Assembly: GCF_003240585.1 (NCBI RefSeq)
Contig: NZ_PCDP01000001.1
Coordinates: 581,500-645,499, forward strand
Reading direction: 5' to 3'
Length of the DNA: 64,000 bases
Source: Arminella tubonensis
Lineage (GTDB): Bacteria > Pseudomonadota > Alphaproteobacteria > Rhizobiales > Rhizobiaceae
Made by a program: the position numbers and the translations under genes. Position 1 is the stretch's first letter, and the number at the start of each line of letters is the position of its first letter. Shown one piece after another: positions 8,177 to 17,395 of the stretch. Below the pieces are notes generated by a model. The model did no database searches and was not told the origin of the DNA. It saw nothing but the letters and a program-made list of their open reading frames with translations.

Positions 8177-9814
8177 CTAATATTCGGCAGAGGGAGCCTT
8201 TGCGTCAATCATCGCCACCAAGGTTTCCAGCCGATCGGCCTCATAAGGCGGCTTATCCGGCCTCAGGCGGGCAATTCGCGGGAAACGCATGGCCACGCCT
8301 GATTTGTGCCTGGTCGAGCGGTTGATGCCTTCGAACGCCACTTCGACGACGAAGCCGAAATCGCGCTCCGCCCGGACCGCGCGCACTGGGCCGAAGCGTT
8401 CGGTCGTGTTGTTGCGGACAAACTTGTCGAGCACCTCGAGTTCCGCGTCGGTGAAGCCGAAATAGGCCTTGCCGACGGGGACCAACTGTTCGCCCTCCGG
8501 CGTCGTCGACCAGACGCCGAAGGTGAAATCCGAATAGTAGCTCGAGCGCTTGCCGTGGCCACGCTGCGCGTACATCAGCACGGCATCGACGTTGAACGGA
8601 TTGCGCTTCCACTTGAACCAGGGTCCCTTCAGGCGTCCGGCCTGATAGGGGCTGTCGCGGCGCTTGATCATGACGCCTTCGATGACAGGATCAGGTGGTG
8701 CCGAGCGCAGCTTGTCCAGCTCGTCCCAGGACGAGAAATCGACCAGCGGCGACAGGTCGAAGCGGTCGTGCGGGGCTGTGTCGATGATCTCCGACAGGCG
8801 GCCGCGGCGATCGATGAAGCCGCGTGCCCGCACATCCTCCTCGCCGTCGAAAAGCAGGTCGTAGGCGCGGATGAAGGCGGGGTATTCCTCCAGCATTTTC
8901 GCGTTGACGGTCTTGCGGTTCAGGCGCTGCTGCAGGTCGGAGAATGTTCGCGTCGGGCTGTTGGAGCGCGTGGTTCCGCCGATCAGCAGTTCGCCGTCGA
9001 CCACCCCTTCGAAGGTGATCGCATCGACGATATCGGGAAAGGCGCCGGAGATATCGTCGCCGGAGCGCGAATAGATCTTTGCCGTCGATCCCGAACGCGA
9101 CAGCTGGACGCGGATGCCGTCCCATTTCCATTCGGCGGCAAAATCGGCGGGAGCGAGACCGTCCAGATCGCCCGGCTCGACAGGATTGGCGAGCATGACC
9201 GAGTGGAAGATGGCAGGCGTCGCCAGCACGGGCCGGTCGCCCCTGCCCTCCAGCCACTGGAATAACGTCTCGTAAGGCGGCTGCAGCCCGTGCCACAGGG
9301 TCTCGATCTCGGTGACGTCCTTGCCGGACAGCTCAGCCAGCGCCTGCTTGGCAAGACGCGCGGACACGCCGATCCGCATCGCCCCCGTCGCCAGCTTGAT
9401 GAAAGCGAAGCGTCCGGACGGATCGAGCCGGTCGAGCATCTGGCGGACGTAGGCGCGGACCTCGGTGCGGCCAAGCGCGTTCATCTCGGTGATGACCTCG
9501 GCCAATCCTGGCTGAGTGCTACCCGCGCGCTCGATGTCGACCTCGTTGTCCCAGACCAGCGAAATCGTCTCGGCGAGATCGCCGACATAGTCATAGGAAT
9601 ATCGAAACAGTACCTCGTCCATCCGCTCGAGCACGAGATCGCGCAGCATGGCCGGCTTGACGTCCCGGACCTCCAGCGTCCCCGCGATCGCGGCCAGGCC
9701 ATAGCCGCGATCAGGGTCCGGCGTATCGCGGAAGTAATCCGTCAGCAGCCTGAGCTTACCGTTGCGGCTTGGTGTCAGGACCAGGCGATCGAGGAGGTCT
9801 GCAAAGGCTTTCAT
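8177..9814 (-). CDS. ATP-dependent DNA ligase (stand-alone, exonuclease-associated type)
   Basis: A 545-residue ligase. The N-terminal DNA-binding domain covers about residues 1-210. The nucleotidyltransferase motif I is EWKWDGIRV with the adenylated Lys230, followed by motif III (AYDLLFDGEED region) and motif V (EGVMIKRRDSPY), then an OB-fold with GKAYFGFTD. The length and the exonuclease gene just upstream on the same strand match the four-gene set known in many proteobacteria: ligase, MBL-fold exonuclease, Lhr-like helicase and metallophosphoesterase. Only the first two are here. A DNA-repair role is inferred. The main replicative NAD-dependent ligase is expected elsewhere in the genome. 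Confidence 0.95.
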   Translation of the reverse strand: MKAFADLLDRLVLTPSRNGKLRLLTDYFRDTPDPDRGYGLAAIAGTLEVRDVKPAMLRDLVLERMDEVLFRYSYDYVGDLAETISLVWDNEVDIERAGSTQPGLAEVITEMNALGRTEVRAYVRQMLDRLDPSGRFAFIKLATGAMRIGVSARLAKQALAELSGKDVTEIETLWHGLQPPYETLFQWLEGRGDRPVLATPAIFHSVMLANPVEPGDLDGLAPADFAAEWKWDGIRVQLSRSGSTAKIYSRSGDDISGAFPDIVDAITFEGVVDGELLIGGTTRSNSPTRTFSDLQQRLNRKTVNAKMLEEYPAFIRAYDLLFDGEEDVRARGFIDRRGRLSEIIDTAPHDRFDLSPLVDFSSWDELDKLRSAPPDPVIEGVMIKRRDSPYQAGRLKGPWFKWKRNPFNVDAVLMYAQRGHGKRSSYYSDFTFGVWSTTPEGEQLVPVGKAYFGFTDAELEVLDKFVRNNTTERFGPVRAVRAERDFGFVVEVAFEGINRSTRHKSGVAMRFPRIARLRPDKPPYEADRLETLVAMIDAKAPSAEY

Positions 9815-9834
9815 GCCGCTCCTCCCCTGATGTC

Positions 9835-9997
9835 TCCTTCTCCCCTCGGGGAGAAGGTGCCCAAAGGGCGGATGAGGGGGCGGCGCGGCGGAAACGGTGA
9901 CGGTCGTGCCAAGTCCTTCCGGTCGTCGCTATCGCTCCTCCACCCCCTCATCTGCCCTAACGGGCATCTTCTCCCCGCTGGGGAGAAGGGGGAGGAT
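9835..9997. repeat. Paired palindromic repeat between ligase and exonuclease genes
   Basis: The left half (CTTCTCCCCTCGGGGAGAAG, then GGTGCCC and GGGCGGATGAGGGGG) and the right half (CCCCCTCATCTGCCC, GGGCATCTTCTCCCCGC then GGGGAGAAGGGGG) are inverted copies around an unrelated middle of about 75 bp. Related halves occur at 17561-17612, 27496-27608 and 30772-30880. It fills nearly the whole 217-bp gap between the two genes and could form a large hairpin in their shared transcript. Confidence 0.8.
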
Positions 9998-10031
9998 GCC
10001 GCCGCCGACGTGCTTTCCCGCTCGCTTCCCA

Positions 10032-11054
10032 TCAATCCCCCTCGTCCTCATAGCCGACCAGATGCAGGGGCTTGGCCTTGATGCCCTGGAGTTCGCACCA
10101 GCGGACCAGCGCCTCCTCGCGACCGTGGGTTACCCAGACTTCGCCCGGTTTCAGCTCCGAGATGGTTTCGATCAGTTCCGGCCAGTCGCAATGGTCCGAT
10201 ATGACCAGTGGCAGCTCTACGCCGCGTTGCTTGGCGCGTTGGCGGACCATCATCCAGCCGGAAGCGAAGGCTGCGACCGGGTCGTGGAAGCGCCGCGCCC
10301 AGCGATCGGCGAAGGCAGATGGAGGGCCGACGACGACCGCGCCATGGAACATGGTCTGGTCGCCACGGCTTTCGATCGTCGCCGGCAGCAGTTCGCCAAG
10401 CTCGATGCCCTGGCTGATGTAGTATTCGCAAAGCTTCGTCAGCGCGCCGTGGATGTAGATCGGCTTGTCGTAGCCCGCGTCGCGCAGGAGGCGAATGACC
10501 CGCTGCGCCTTGCCAAGCGCATAGGCGCCGACCATGTGCGTGCGCTCGGGGAATTGCTTCAGCGAGGCGAGCAGGCGCCGCGTTTCCGCCATCGGGTCGG
10601 GGTGATGAAACACCGGCAGGCCGAAGGTCGCCTCTGATATGAAGACGTCGCAAGGCACCGGCACATAGGCGGCGCAGGTAGGATCGGGGCGGCGCTTGTA
10701 ATCACCGGAGACGACGATGCGCATGCCGTCTTTTTCGATGGCGATCTGGGCGGAGCCGAGTACATGGCCTGCCGGATGAAAGCTCACCCTGACGCCATTG
10801 ATGTCGATCTCCTCGCCGAAGGCCGCCGCCTGTTCGGCGCCGGCAAAGTCATCGCCGTAGCGCAGCCGCATGATGTCGAGGGTCTGGCGGGTGGCGAGCA
10901 CATGCCGGTGGCCCGATCTTGCGTGGTCGGAATGGCCATGGGTCACCAGTGCGCGGTCGACCGGACGCACGGGATCGACGTAAAATCCGCCAAGCGGACA
11001 GAAGAGCCCTTCGGGGGCTGGATAAAGCAACGCGTCAGGCCTCATCCGAGCCAA
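10032..11054 (-). CDS. DNA ligase-associated exonuclease (MBL / beta-CASP-like fold)
   Basis: A 340-residue metallo-beta-lactamase-fold nuclease. The metal-binding motif is THGHSDHAR near residue 40, followed by HPAGHVLGSAQI and SGDYKRRPD, all typical of the SNM1/CPSF-like nucleases. A C-terminal WVTHGREEALVRW block matches the ligase-associated exonuclease family. It lies directly upstream of the ATP-dependent ligase on the same strand, separated by a palindromic repeat, so the two products probably act together in processing and sealing DNA ends. The usual partner helicase and metallophosphoesterase are not visible on either side. Confidence 0.93.
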   Translation of the reverse strand: MARMRPDALLYPAPEGLFCPLGGFYVDPVRPVDRALVTHGHSDHARSGHRHVLATRQTLDIMRLRYGDDFAGAEQAAAFGEEIDINGVRVSFHPAGHVLGSAQIAIEKDGMRIVVSGDYKRRPDPTCAAYVPVPCDVFISEATFGLPVFHHPDPMAETRRLLASLKQFPERTHMVGAYALGKAQRVIRLLRDAGYDKPIYIHGALTKLCEYYISQGIELGELLPATIESRGDQTMFHGAVVVGPPSAFADRWARRFHDPVAAFASGWMMVRQRAKQRGVELPLVISDHCDWPELIETISELKPGEVWVTHGREEALVRWCELQGIKAKPLHLVGYEDEGD

Positions 11055-11166
11055 GATAGCGGCATTTCCGTCGAGGGCCAGAGCGGGACTGTTTTTACTG
11101 TTGCGAGCGGTTCTTTAATTCGATTGTAGTGGGCTCCGGCTAATCTTAGGGGCCGCTCGGTGCGCA

Positions 11167-11571
11167 ATGATCCTGGATAACGGAATTCAAGCTGCAAAAC
11201 GGTGGGCACGACTGATCAAGCGCGATGTCATTGCGCTCTGGCTGGCCGCCAGGGATCGGCGGACGCCAACATCGGCAAAGATTGTCGCCGGCGCTGTTGC
11301 CGCATACGCACTTTCGCCCATCGACCTGATACCGGATTTTATTCCGATCATCGGATATCTCGATGACCTGCTCATCGTTCCGCTCGGCATTCTGCTTGCC
11401 GTGCGCCTCGTGCCGCCGGTGCTGATGGCCGAGTTTCGCGGTCTTGCCTCGCAGCAGGAGGGCCGTCCCGTCAGTCGAGCAGGATTGCTGGTGATCGTTG
11501 GAATCTGGATTGCCGTGGCAGGCATCGCTGGCTGGTATGTCTGGCCGAAGGCCAGGCACCTGATGATGTGA
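11167..11571 (+). CDS. DUF1232 (YkvA family) small membrane protein
   Basis: A 134-residue protein with the DUF1232 signature AYALSPIDLIPDFIPIIGYL (residues about 46-65), followed by a hydrophobic helix and a second C-terminal transmembrane segment near residues 108-127. Family members are small membrane proteins of unknown function found across bacteria. It is divergent from the exonuclease gene (113-bp gap) and converges on the cyclic-di-GMP protein downstream. Confidence 0.88.
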   Translation: MILDNGIQAAKRWARLIKRDVIALWLAARDRRTPTSAKIVAGAVAAYALSPIDLIPDFIPIIGYLDDLLIVPLGILLAVRLVPPVLMAEFRGLASQQEGRPVSRAGLLVIVGIWIAVAGIAGWYVWPKARHLMM

Positions 11572-11608
11572 GGATATCGCAACGAGCGCCTGGAAGCCGC
11601 CGGGACGC

Positions 11609-13942
11609 TCACGCCCGGCTTGCCAGCATCTTGCGCTCTTGCAGCAGGCGTTCGATCGCGTCGGGCGCGACCGGCCTCGATATGAGGTAGCCCTGGGCTT
11701 CGTCGCAAAGGCTTTCGCGCAGGAATTCCAGCTGCTCGTCAGTCTCGACGCCCTCGGCGACGACGGAGAGCTTCAGTTTGCGGGCGAGCGAGATCACTGC
11801 CGAGGCGATGGCAACGGTGGTGTCGTCGCGCGGCAGGGCATCGACCAGCGACCGGTCCATTTTCAGCCGGTTGAAGGGAAACGTCTTCAACGCCGAGAGG
11901 CTGGAATAGCCTGTGCCGAAATCATCGATGGACAGGCGAACGCCCAAGGCCTTCAGCGCCTGCATGACCGAAAGCGCGCGGGGCGCATCGTCCATCAATG
12001 TGCTCTCGGTGAGTTCCAGTTCCAGCCATTGCGGCTCGAGGCCACTCGCCTGGAGCGCCTCGACGACGTGCTCGGCCAGTGCCGGATCTCCGAACTGCTT
12101 TGCCGAGACGTTGACGGCGACGATCATCGGCGGCAGGCCCAGATCCTGCCAGGACTTGTTTTGACGGCAGGCTTCGTTGAGTACGAAAAGGCCGAGCGGA
12201 ATGATCATCCCGGTATCTTCTGCGAGCGGTATGAACTGGCTTGGCGGCAACAGGCCCAGCGTCGGATGACGCCAGCGCACCAGCGCCTCGGTCCCGACGA
12301 TCCTACCGGATGCGAGCTCGATCTGCGGCTGATAGTCGACGAAGAGCTGGTTCGCCGCGATCGCGTAGCGAAGTTCCTCCTCTTCGCTGAGCGGCACGGA
12401 TTTACGGGTGTCTTGCTGGCGCGTGTAATGTTGCATCGTGTTGCGGCCGAGGTTCTTCGCCCGGTACATCGCGGCATCGGCGTTGGCGAGAAGCTCCTCC
12501 TGGGTGTGCCCATCATCAGGGAAGGACGCGACGCCGATGCTGCTGGTAACGACGATATCGCACCCCTGGATCTTCAGGGGTCGGGCGATCACCCTCTTGA
12601 GCTCGCGCAGACGGCGGATGATCCCGGCATCATGGCTTGCCTGGTGCACGAGAACCACGAGAAACTCATCGCCGCCGAGACGGACGACGATATCGGAGGC
12701 GCGCACGCAATTGACCATGCGCGCGGAAATCTCCTTCAGCACGTCATCGCCGGCGGCGTGACCGCGGCCGTCGTTGATGTCCTTGAAATTGTCGAGGTCG
12801 ATATAGGCGACGGTAACCCTGCGATTGTGGCGCCGCGCCTGAAACAGGATCCTTGCCATCTGATCCTTGAGGAAAGCGCGGTTGGGCAATCCCGTCAGGT
12901 CGTCGTGATGCGCCATGAAATAGATGCGGTCCTCGGCGCGTTTGCGCTCGATGGCGATGCCGGCGATATGGGTCGCCACAGCCACCATCTCCAGCTCGCT
13001 CTCCGTCGGCTCGCGGACCTGAGGCGAGTAGAGAGCGATGGTGCCGAGGACGTTGCGTTGGGCAGTCACGATCGGCGTCGACCAGCAGGATCGCAGATTG
13101 AATTGGGAAACGACGCCGCGGAAGTCCTCCCACAGCGGGTCCGTCCGGATGTCGGAGACGATCACCCTTTCGCCACGCCACGCCGCCGTGCCGCAGGAAC
13201 CGACCTTCGGACCGATAGCGACGCCGTCGATAAGCTTGTTGTAGGCCGCCGGCAGGTTTGGCGCTGCGCCACGGAAAAGATGGAGACCATCCGGGTCGAG
13301 CAGCAAGATAGAGCCGCTAATGCCCGATAGCTCCTCTTCAACCAGCAACACCAGCGCTTCGAGGATCGCTTCCAGCGGTTCGTTCTTGGCAATCATTTCC
13401 AGGATCTCCGCCTGGCGGCGACGCAATTGTTCCTGGCGCTTGCGCTCGGTGATATCCCGGGAGATGCCGATGAGGCCGATGATCTCATTCCGGTCGTTTC
13501 GCAGGGGCATCTTGGATGTCAGTCGGCAGGTCATCTCTCCGTCGCCGACGGGAGGAATCCAGTCCTCCACGTCGAGCCGCGGTTCGCCCGTCGCGATAAT
13601 TTCCTGTTCGATCCGCATGAATTCCACCGCCTTCTCATGCCTCCACAGCTCGAAGTCGGTCTTGCCGACAAGTGTCGTGGGGTCGTCGACGCCCACACTT
13701 CGGGCGGTCGCGGAGTTTGCATACAAGAAGCGGCTGGAGCGGTCCTTGATGTAGAAAAAGTCTGGAAGCTCGTGGACGGCTGCGCGGAACCTGAGGTCGT
13801 CGATGCGGCTTACGACATCATGGGCGCCAAAGGCCAGCAGCGCCTGCGTCACCGCCTGCAGCCGTTCAGCGTCCGTGCCTTGACTGGCCAGGGGTGGCTT
13901 CGCCAGCAATCGCAGAGTGCTTTTCTTTCGCATGATACGCAC
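11609..13942 (-). CDS. PAS-GAF-GGDEF-EAL cyclic-di-GMP turnover protein
   Basis: A 777-residue cytoplasmic signalling protein. Order of domains: PAS with PAC (about 50-170), GAF (185-335), GGDEF (345-505) with an intact GGDEF motif at 423-427, and EAL (520-770) with TEALVRW at 551. Diguanylate cyclase residues and the main EAL metal ligands (EAL, NVSAKQF, ELTES, DDFGTGYSS, EGVETDEQ) are all present, so both synthesis and hydrolysis of cyclic-di-GMP are possible. The PAS and GAF domains would sense a small ligand or redox state. No transmembrane segment is visible. An alternative start lies three codons in (13933). Confidence 0.95.
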   Translation of the reverse strand: MRIMRKKSTLRLLAKPPLASQGTDAERLQAVTQALLAFGAHDVVSRIDDLRFRAAVHELPDFFYIKDRSSRFLYANSATARSVGVDDPTTLVGKTDFELWRHEKAVEFMRIEQEIIATGEPRLDVEDWIPPVGDGEMTCRLTSKMPLRNDRNEIIGLIGISRDITERKRQEQLRRRQAEILEMIAKNEPLEAILEALVLLVEEELSGISGSILLLDPDGLHLFRGAAPNLPAAYNKLIDGVAIGPKVGSCGTAAWRGERVIVSDIRTDPLWEDFRGVVSQFNLRSCWSTPIVTAQRNVLGTIALYSPQVREPTESELEMVAVATHIAGIAIERKRAEDRIYFMAHHDDLTGLPNRAFLKDQMARILFQARRHNRRVTVAYIDLDNFKDINDGRGHAAGDDVLKEISARMVNCVRASDIVVRLGGDEFLVVLVHQASHDAGIIRRLRELKRVIARPLKIQGCDIVVTSSIGVASFPDDGHTQEELLANADAAMYRAKNLGRNTMQHYTRQQDTRKSVPLSEEEELRYAIAANQLFVDYQPQIELASGRIVGTEALVRWRHPTLGLLPPSQFIPLAEDTGMIIPLGLFVLNEACRQNKSWQDLGLPPMIVAVNVSAKQFGDPALAEHVVEALQASGLEPQWLELELTESTLMDDAPRALSVMQALKALGVRLSIDDFGTGYSSLSALKTFPFNRLKMDRSLVDALPRDDTTVAIASAVISLARKLKLSVVAEGVETDEQLEFLRESLCDEAQGYLISRPVAPDAIERLLQERKMLASRA

Positions 13943-14164
13943 TTCTCTAACGTCGCCATCAACCAGCAGAGAACGGAAAAATTGAATATAATTTGCTTAT
14001 ACAACCATTTTCCTTCGACTGGCTTAACTGGAAAGGTAAAGGGAGCATCAAACGCTCGGCAAAAATGCCTAATTTACCGGATGCGCGGTTCGCCGACGTC
14101 CCATAACGGCACAATCTGCGCGGCATGATTCCTGCATGCACATCGGGGTAGATCGGAGTTGAAC

Positions 14165-15535
14165 ATGCTCACCCGCCGCCAGATCATCGCCGCCCTGACA
14201 GGCGCTGCCGCAGCCGCGACCCTTGCCCCGCGGGTCTTTGCGGCGCCACTTGCAAAGGTCGCGTCGGCAGACATGCGCGGCGCCATTGATGCCGTCGCCT
14301 TCAAGGCGACGCCTGATGCGACCGACAATGGCAGCCGCAAGCTCCAGGCGATGATCGATGCGGCGGCGCGCGACAAGGCACCGGTCTTCCTGCCGCCCGG
14401 CACCTACACCGTCTCGAACCTTACCCTTCCCGACAATACGAGGCTGATCGGCGTGCCCGGCGCCACGCGGATCGTCTACGGCGGCGACGGCCACCTGATG
14501 GCAGCGACCGGCGCAAAGCGCATCCAGCTGACCGACCTCGTCATCGACGGCGCCAATCGCTGGCTTGCCGACTATGCGAGCGCCCTGCTGCAGTTTTCCG
14601 CTGTCGGCGAGGTTCTGCTCGACAATTGCGAGATCGCCGGCAGCCGGAAGCACGCGCTGCAGCTGGAGCGCAGCGGTGGGCGGATCGAGCGCAGCCGCAT
14701 CTCCGGTGCGGCCGACGCCGGCATCTATGCCGTCCAGTCGACAGACCTCACGATCACCGGGAACCGCGTCGAGGATTGCGGCAATGGCGGCATCCTTGTC
14801 CACCGCTGGGAGAAGGGCGAGGACGGCACCATCGTCACCGGCAACCGCATCTCGAGGATTGGCGCCAACGACGGAGGCACGGGCCAGAACGGCAATGGCG
14901 TGAATGTCTTTCGTGCCAACAACGTCATGGTCAACAACAATCACATCTCCGACTGCGCCTTCACCGCCGTGAGGGCAAACTCCGCCTCAAACGTGCAGAT
15001 CAGCGACAACCAGTGCCTGCGATCCGGCGAGACGGCGATCTTCTGCGAATTCGAGTTCGAGGGTGCCGTTGTCAGCGGCAACCTGATCAACGGCGCTGCC
15101 AACGGCATCTCGATCGCCAATTTCGACAAGGGCGGCCGGCTGGCCAGCGTCACCGGCAACGTCGTGCGCAACCTGTCGCTGAAGGCACCCTATGAGCAGG
15201 ACGGCGGCTTCGGCATCGGCATTTCAGCCGAGGCCGACACGCTGATCGCCTCCAACGTCATCGAGAATGCCCCACTCTGGGGCCTGAAGCTCGGTTGGGG
15301 TCCCTATCTCCGAAACGTCGTCGCCACCGGCAACATCATCAGGCATTCCGGTGTCGGCTGTGCCGTCTCCGTGGCCGACGGCGCCGGCAGTGCTGTCATC
15401 TCGGACAATCTGTTCGAGGATGCGGCGAAGGGAGCGATCGTCGGCTTTCTCTGGGACAAGGCAGCGTCCGCTGATCTCGTCACCGCCAGCTCGTCATTTC
15501 GCAACCTGACGATCGAGCGCAACCGGCTCGGCTGA
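14165..15535 (+). CDS. Tat-exported parallel beta-helix repeat protein (TIGR03808-like)
   Basis: A 456-residue protein starting MLTRRQIIAALTG, a twin-arginine signal with cleavage near VFAAP. The mature part begins with a pectate-lyase-like fold (FLPPGTYTVSNLTLP) and continues as parallel beta-helix repeats rich in N-x-I and G-N motifs (ITGNRVEDCGNGGILV, NNNHISDC, ISDNQCLRSG). It matches a family of twin-arginine-translocated repeat proteins of unknown function that I know from Rhizobiales. The start at 14165 has GGAG upstream; the TTG two codons earlier is less likely. It probably acts in the periplasm on a carbohydrate (inference). Confidence 0.85.
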   Translation: MLTRRQIIAALTGAAAAATLAPRVFAAPLAKVASADMRGAIDAVAFKATPDATDNGSRKLQAMIDAAARDKAPVFLPPGTYTVSNLTLPDNTRLIGVPGATRIVYGGDGHLMAATGAKRIQLTDLVIDGANRWLADYASALLQFSAVGEVLLDNCEIAGSRKHALQLERSGGRIERSRISGAADAGIYAVQSTDLTITGNRVEDCGNGGILVHRWEKGEDGTIVTGNRISRIGANDGGTGQNGNGVNVFRANNVMVNNNHISDCAFTAVRANSASNVQISDNQCLRSGETAIFCEFEFEGAVVSGNLINGAANGISIANFDKGGRLASVTGNVVRNLSLKAPYEQDGGFGIGISAEADTLIASNVIENAPLWGLKLGWGPYLRNVVATGNIIRHSGVGCAVSVADGAGSAVISDNLFEDAAKGAIVGFLWDKAASADLVTASSSFRNLTIERNRLG

Positions 15536-15635
15536 CGCGACCCATCAAAAGCATTCATCACGATATCAACGCCGACCGCTTTCGTTTTAGCCGGCGATTG
15601 CATAGCGTCGTGCCGATAATAAAGGGGATGCAACA

Positions 15636-16295
15636 ATGCTGACGATCTACGGCGTCTATCGCTCGCGCGCCTCGCGCAATTACTGGATGGCGGAGGAGCT
15701 TGGCATCGAGTTCAAGTCGGTACCCGTCATTCAAGCGTGGCGTCTCGACAATCCTCTCGCGAAAGACGCGCCGATCAATACGATGTCTCCTGAATTTGTC
15801 GCAATCAACCCGATGGGCCTGATCCCCGCGATCAAGGACGGCGACTTCGTGATGCATGAATCGCTTGCCATCAACCTCTACCTCGCCCGGAAATACGGCG
15901 GACCGCTTGCCGGCAAGACCGTCGAGGAAGGCGGATCGCTGATCATGTGGACGACCTTCGCCGCGACAACCCTGGAACCGCATACGATCAAGGTCGTGCT
16001 GACATACGATCACGGAAAGGAAAACAGCGAGGCCGGTCAGGCTGTAATCACGGCTGCCTGTCGTTCGCTGAAGCGCCCGCTCGACGTGCTCGAGCAGCAT
16101 CTCGACGGTCGCGACTACATCGTTGGCGATGGCTTCACCGCGGCGGATATCAACCTTGCCGAAGTGCTTCGCTACGTGCAGTCGGAAAAGATGCTGTTCG
16201 ACCACCGTCCCAATCTCAAGGCCTGGATCGACCGCTGCCAGTCGCGGGCCGGCTACAAGGCGATGCAGGCGACAAGGATGCAAGAAGCGGAGTAG
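15636..16295 (+). CDS. Glutathione S-transferase family protein
   Basis: A 219-residue protein with an N-terminal thioredoxin-like domain ([20 protein letters not shown], then [22 protein letters not shown]) and an all-helical C-terminal domain from about residue 95, including the [14 protein letters not shown] motif. The SRASRNYW segment occupies the place of the usual catalytic Ser/Cys. It likely conjugates or reduces small electrophiles with glutathione; the substrate is unknown. AAGGGG precedes the start codon. A second, unrelated-looking GST lies at 18102-18722. Confidence 0.9.
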   Translation: MLTIYGVYRSRASRNYWMAEELGIEFKSVPVIQAWRLDNPLAKDAPINTMSPEFVAINPMGLIPAIKDGDFVMHESLAINLYLARKYGGPLAGKTVEEGGSLIMWTTFAATTLEPHTIKVVLTYDHGKENSEAGQAVITAACRSLKRPLDVLEQHLDGRDYIVGDGFTAADINLAEVLRYVQSEKMLFDHRPNLKAWIDRCQSRAGYKAMQATRMQEAE

Positions 16296-16311
16296 GCGCT
16301 GCATTTATTTG

Positions 16312-16358
16312 TGCATGTCGTTATCCCAAAACCGCTGCGCACTTTTGGGCGACATGCA
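16312..16358. repeat. Short palindromic repeat, copy C
   Basis: Arms TGCATGTCG (16312-16320) and CGACATGCA (16350-16358) enclose CCCAAAACCGCTGCGCACTTTTGGG, the same core as at 461-508 and 3358-3402. It lies between two convergent genes (GST and the LysR regulator) where it may end transcription from both sides. Confidence 0.75.
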
Positions 16359-17255
16359 TCAGGCAAAAATGCGCATGCTCTCCGCCATCTCGTCGCGGAT
16401 CCAGTTCTTGAACGCGGTGACTTTCTTCGGCTCTCTCACGCCTTCGGGCGTCACGAAATAGTGGCCGAAGCCGGTACGGACGCGGATGCCGAAGGGGTCC
16501 ACCAGCTGCCCGTGTTCCAGCGCGTAGGCGGCGAGCGTCTGCCAGGCGAGCATGACGCCCTGCCCGGCGATGACGGCGTCGAGGCAGAGAGACGCGTCGT
16601 TGAAGACATGGCGCGGCACCATGGTTGCACCGGACAGGCCGACCTCGCGCAACCAGACCTCCCAGGTAAACATCGCCGGCCCGTCGATGATGGCCGGAAC
16701 GGCCAATATTTCCTCAGGCGACTTCAGCTTGCTGGCAATCGCCGGCGAACAGACCGGAAAGACTTCCTGCGCGAGAAGCAGCTCGGTTTTGACACCCGGC
16801 CATTTGCCTGCCCCGACGCGGATAGTGATGTCGACATCGGAACTTGAGGGATCGACGATCTGCATTGTCGCGTACATGCGCAGGCGAATATCCGGGTGGC
16901 AGGCCGAGAATCGATCAAGGCGATGGACGAGCCAGCGTGCCGCAAAGATCGGCGCCACCGATATGGTGAGGATCGTATCGTCCTGGCGCTGCGCCGCCGA
17001 CACCGCCTGCGACAATATCTGGAAACCCTCGCCCAGCCGCGCCAGCACCGGCAAGCCCGCCTCGGTCGCCACCATGCCCTTCGGCGTGCGATCGAACAGC
17101 TTGCGGCCAAGCTGGGCTTCCGCCTTGATGATCTGCTGGCTGACTGCACCGATCGTCACGCCAAGCTCGTCCGCCGCTGCCTGAAGCGAGCCAAGACGGC
17201 CAACCGCTTCCAGTGCCCGCAGGCCGTTCAGATGCACGCTATTGAGGTTTTGCAT
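16359..17255 (-). CDS. LysR-family transcriptional regulator (GcvA-like)
   Basis: A 298-residue regulator. The N-terminal winged helix-turn-helix is clear (LNGLRALEAVGRLGSLQAAA in part, GVTIGAVSQQIIKAEAQLG), followed by the periplasmic-binding-protein-like effector domain from about residue 90. The sequence around the helix-turn-helix is of the GcvA type. It converges on the GST gene at 15636-16295, and its divergent neighbour is the small gene at 17396. Target genes and effector are unknown. Confidence 0.92.
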   Translation of the reverse strand: MQNLNSVHLNGLRALEAVGRLGSLQAAADELGVTIGAVSQQIIKAEAQLGRKLFDRTPKGMVATEAGLPVLARLGEGFQILSQAVSAAQRQDDTILTISVAPIFAARWLVHRLDRFSACHPDIRLRMYATMQIVDPSSSDVDITIRVGAGKWPGVKTELLLAQEVFPVCSPAIASKLKSPEEILAVPAIIDGPAMFTWEVWLREVGLSGATMVPRHVFNDASLCLDAVIAGQGVMLAWQTLAAYALEHGQLVDPFGIRVRTGFGHYFVTPEGVREPKKVTAFKNWIRDEMAESMRIFA

Positions 17256-17395
17256 ATAGGATATCTATAGCGGCGGCCTTGCATTCTCAATTGAATTTTT
17301 TTGGTTCTGGCGCGATCTTGGCGGCATGAAACAGGTTTCGTTCCGGAATTGCCTCTCTTGTTGAGCTTCCCTGGGAACGGAGAAAGGAGGCAGCC

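Noticed and set aside
11639..13330. A 563-codon plus-strand frame opposite the PAS-GAF-GGDEF-EAL gene
   Set aside because: It is the antisense frame of a gene with intact catalytic motifs; the sequence is of low-complexity, His/Asp/Arg-rich shadow type.
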